From the NCBI GenBank assembly GCA_013154295.1, contig JAADCS010000001.1, positions 1 through 33,864 on the forward strand: DNA of 33,864 nt, read 5' to 3'. This document shows positions 31,657 to 33,864 of the stretch, one piece after another. Position 1 is the stretch's first letter. Each line of letters opens with the position of its first letter. The notes under the pieces are model-generated. The model worked only from the letters and a program-made list of their open reading frames with translations. It ran no database searches and was not told the DNA's origin. The stretch is from Thermotogae bacterium. Lineage in GTDB: Bacteria > Hydrothermota > Hydrothermia > LBFQ01. A program made the translations under genes and the position numbers.

Positions 31657-33100
31657 TAAATCTGCGCCAGCCCCTCTCGGTTCGTAGAAGGAGCAGACCC
31701 TTGGGTGCCTCTTCTAAGGAGTCGAACCTCCTTCCGTCAGCTGTATAGATCTCCAGAATCCTTTCATCCGTGGAACATCTACTCATCTCTCCAACGGCCA
31801 GATCGTTGTCATGGCCTACAGGAGTACAGAATTCAACCGTGTCGGCGGGGAGAGATTGGACCGTCAGGAATGCGGTACCTATGTTCGTGCTGGCCGTCCT
31901 ATCGCGAAACGTGGGAAGCGATGTGTTTAACGTGTAAGTCGGTGTAGAGAAAGAGGGGGAAACGGAGGAATACTGATCGGTGCAAACTGTGCCATCGCTC
32001 AAGAATTTAGTAATAAACCAGTCGGAGACCGTGGAGAATCCACTTAACTTGTAACTGTTACCGACCACCAGAAAGCCACCGTCGGGGGATCTATGAACGC
32101 TGTTGCCTGCATCTCCAAAGCTACTACCCCAGAAGATGCGCGCCCACACTGGATTCCCAGACGGATCCGTTTTTATTATTATGGCATCCTCAAAACCTAG
32201 TAGATCGTGGGAGTAGGAGAAAGTGAATCCCACGACCACACATCCGTCATCACTGGAGGAAGCCACACCGAAGGCCTGATCGTTGGAGGATCCGCCTATC
32301 TTCTTTATCCACAGCAAGTTTCCGAGTGAATCCACCCGCATAAGCAGTATATCGTAATCCCCATCTGCGTTGGTATATCCAGCGGCACAGTAGTCACCCG
32401 ATGGTGTCTGGGTTACCGAGAAGAGTCTATCCTCACTCCCTATATCAACCCTAAGGGACCAAAGAGGGTTGCCAGCATCGTCCGTACGTATCAGCAAAGC
32501 GTCGTAGTTGGAAGGGGGACCGACTCTACCTGCTAGGATGTACCTACCGTTGGCATCCACGCGTATTTCCCTCGCCATGGACGGATCGGTAAACTCCAGC
32601 GATACGGACCAGGTGAGGTTACCCAGATCATCCATTTTGAAGATCCATACCCCGTTCCCAAACGACACGGAATAGCCAGCTGCCAAGATTTGACCATCAT
32701 CATCCTGTACTACCCAGTAGGGATACTCGTTCATGGAGGTTCCCAGATACCGCGCCCAAATTAAGGAACCGCTTCCATTCACTAAAGTTACCAGGGCATC
32801 GTATCCACCGAAACCGGAGGAGGAAGACGTACGACCGACCAAAATGTATCCAGCGTCTATCTCGGTTATACCGTAAGCTCTATCCTCCGCTGGAGTACCC
32901 AAAGCATGACCAAAGGTCAAGTTTCCTAAGGAGTTGTACTTCACTATGCCAAAGTCTCCGTTGGAGCCGTAGCTTCCCCATATCCCACCAACCACGAATC
33001 CACCATCGGAAGCGTTGATACCCGCGTATCCCTCATCCGTATCTGAACCCCCGTAGCGGAACATGAACGAGACTGCCGATAGATTTAACAGGAACACCAT
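31643..33100 (-). CDS. Secreted beta-propeller-like repeat protein with T9SS-like C-terminal tail, 485 aa
   Basis: Six to seven ~50-residue repeats of the type DGGFVVGGIWGS...GDFGIVKYNSLGNLTF. Later repeats include DGQILAAGYSVSFGN, GRYILAGRVGPPSNYDALLI and DGCVVVGFTFSY, each with a GNPLW/GNLTW-type turn, as in delta-60/SBBP-like secreted propellers. The tail ERILEIYTADGRRFDS and PKGLLLLRTERGWRRF resembles a C-terminal sorting domain like that of the CocE protein. ATG 33100 gives MVFLLNLSAVSFMF; the longer start 33130 would give a better basic n-region (CRYKIRVIM) but overlaps the -10 box. Four cysteines near the C-terminus (about 395-450) may form disulfides. Presumably on the cell surface; binding partner unknown. 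Confidence 0.78.
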   Translation of the reverse strand: MVFLLNLSAVSFMFRYGGSDTDEGYAGINASDGGFVVGGIWGSYGSNGDFGIVKYNSLGNLTFGHALGTPAEDRAYGITEIDAGYILVGRTSSSSGFGGYDALVTLVNGSGSLIWARYLGTSMNEYPYWVVQDDDGQILAAGYSVSFGNGVWIFKMDDLGNLTWSVSLEFTDPSMAREIRVDANGRYILAGRVGPPSNYDALLIRTDDAGNPLWSLRVDIGSEDRLFSVTQTPSGDYCAAGYTNADGDYDILLMRVDSLGNLLWIKKIGGSSNDQAFGVASSSDDGCVVVGFTFSYSHDLLGFEDAIIIKTDPSGNPVWARIFWGSSFGDAGNSVHRSPDGGFLVVGNSYKLSGFSTVSDWFITKFLSDGTVCTDQYSSVSPSFSTPTYTLNTSLPTFRDRTASTNIGTAFLTVQSLPADTVEFCTPVGHDNDLAVGEMSRCSTDERILEIYTADGRRFDSLEEAPKGLLLLRTERGWRRFIKRW

Positions 33101-33110
33101 AATTACTCGT

Positions 33111-33116
33111 ATTTTA
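33111..33116 (-). promoter_or_regulatory. -10 box TAAAAT of the propeller gene
   Basis: TAAAAT ACGAGTAATT ATG on the minus strand, 10-nt gap (the longest with ComEC). Confidence 0.5.
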
Positions 33117-33715
33117 TAGCGGCAAACCACCTGTCTGCAAATGGAGTCGTACTGTTCCCTTTAAAGTGTCTCCGGAGTTTTAACACTGACGACATGTTCC
33201 TACGGGAGCGGTTGAAAGAATATCGCTTTGGGTTAAGAAGGTTTAAATACCATTTCTCCCATTCCTTAAGAGCGCGAAAAAGCTGGTTTCACTTGGAGGC
33301 CATTTAGCCTCACAATGTTAGTTTTAGGCAAAGATTTGGAAAGGAACGATAGCAAAGATTTCGCTATAAAAGTCAAGTTAGGGATATTATCCTCTCACCC
33401 CTTCGAACATTCGTTTTGCTTAAACAGTATCAGCGATGTTTCTCCCAAATTTTAGCCTGTTACTTCTCCGGTCATGCTACCCGCACCATCACCTAAATTG
33501 TAGTACTCTTTCGCATTCAATCCAGAGCTTTTAGACATTCCTGCTGGATGGCACCTTCAAAAAGTTTCCCACCTTCCCCTGTAGTCCAATTTCATATTTG
33601 CGTTCAAGCCGAAGGGAAAAATCCTATCTCCAAAAGTAGTGCCATAGATGGAAAAAGAACTTATCGTCTAATAGGCCCTCGTTTGTGTAAAGAAGTATAA
33701 CACTTCCGAAATAGC
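33117..33715. other. Long intergenic gap with repeat copy 2 and possible decayed coding sequence
   Basis: No intact gene. The repeat copy lies at 33284-33317. On the minus strand one frame from 33715 to about 33370 contains protein-like stretches (FGDRIFPFGLNANMKLDY, SGLNAKEYYNLGDGAG, GETSLILFKQNE) separated by three stop codons. Stop density is about the random expectation, so this is weak evidence for a dead gene. Confidence 0.4.
33284..33317. repeat. Dispersed intergenic hairpin repeat, copy 2 (degraded right arm)
   Basis: Shares TGGTTTCACTTGGAGGC and TTTAGCCTCACA with copy 1 at 6038-6076; three differences in 34 nt (CA for TG in the loop, A for G near the end). The inner stem GAGGC/GCCTC is intact; the outer arm GTGAAACC is lost. 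A GGCAAAGATTTG motif follows at 33327-33338. Confidence 0.72.
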
Positions 33716-33738
33716 AAAAAGGGGGCTGTAGCCCCCTC
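33716..33738 (-). terminator. Rho-independent terminator of the right-edge gene
   Basis: On the minus strand AGGGGGCTACAGCCCCCT forms a stem of 7-8 G+C-rich pairs and is followed by TTTTT. It starts about 21 nt after the TAA stop at 33759. Confidence 0.88.
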
Positions 33739-33758
33739 TTTGTAAATTGTACTGTTCT

Positions 33759-33863
33759 TTACCCCTTTTTACGGAAGGTTGATGTGAAGAACCTCAAGAA
33801 GGGTGCCTCATATACGAACTCCAGTCCCTTTATGCTATCCCTCCTCCTCCACACGCCCAGGAC
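33759..33863 (-). CDS. 3' end of an unidentified minus-strand gene (5' part outside window)
   Basis: Too short for the ORF track. The frame is open from the right edge to TAA 33761-33759 and reads VLGVWRRRDSIKGLE, then FVYEAPFLRFFTSTFRKKG. The strong terminator immediately downstream on the same strand supports it. No family recognised from 34 residues; the tail is basic. Confidence 0.65.
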   Translation of the reverse strand, partial: VLGVWRRRDSIKGLEFVYEAPFLRFFTSTFRKKG

Positions 33864-33864
33864 G

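Overview
The window looks like a chromosome segment of a compact-genome, Gram-negative (diderm), probably thermophilic bacterium from a poorly sampled lineage. LpxK and an Omp85-family barrel imply an outer membrane with lipid A, and glutamate racemase implies peptidoglycan. V/A-type ATPase subunit B and archaeal-type phosphoglycerate mutase (apgM) are common in deep-branching thermophilic phyla. I would guess a WOR-3/Hydrothermae-like candidate phylum; this rests on gene content only and was not tested by phylogeny. No ribosomal RNA, insertion sequence or CRISPR array is present.

Layout, left to right. (1) 2-766: C-terminal part of a pentapeptide-type membrane protein, then a gap. (2) 1067-5959, plus strand: a large SDR-like protein, a small outer-membrane protein, a MetF-like protein, an ABC ATPase, a MalG-type permease and a YggU protein, packed with overlaps. 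(3) 5960-6328: gap carrying copy 1 of a dispersed repeat. (4) apgM facing a solitary V-ATPase B gene, then pepP divergent from a PCuAC copper chaperone and a short MutS2. (5) tRNA-Asn followed 6 nt later by murI and an Omp85 gene, facing fumC. (6) queD, an HTH protein and lpxK, facing a Wzc-type kinase whose operon starts with a TPR gene overlapping a solitary nuoG. (7) Flavodoxin-like protein, small membrane protein, YfcE phosphodiesterase and MidA methyltransferase, facing a hypothetical membrane protein. (8) Minus-strand DprE1-like oxidase, CocE-type hydrolase and GT-C-like membrane protein, divergent from a minimal comEC. (9) A secreted beta-propeller protein, a gap with copy 2 of the repeat, a terminator, and the 3' end of one more minus-strand gene at the right edge.

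The most striking property is in the promoters. Nineteen protein genes have a TA(T/A/G)AAT hexamer ending 6-10 nt before the start codon, usually with a pyrimidine just before it. That puts the predicted transcription start at or within a few nt of the initiation codon, so leaderless mRNA appears to be the default for operon-first genes. Several operon-internal genes instead have purine-rich Shine-Dalgarno-like sequences. The same hexamer precedes the tRNA by 13 nt, as expected for a promoter -10 box. I used this rule to correct many starts in the ORF track (SDR, ABC ATPase, apgM, PCuAC, fumC, CocE, GT-C, beta-propeller).

Genes of one complex are not clustered: V-ATPase B and NuoG each stand apart from their partner subunits. 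Convergent neighbours overlap at their 3' ends by 14-60 nt. Together these point to a tightly packed, heavily shuffled genome where most short operons carry their own promoter.
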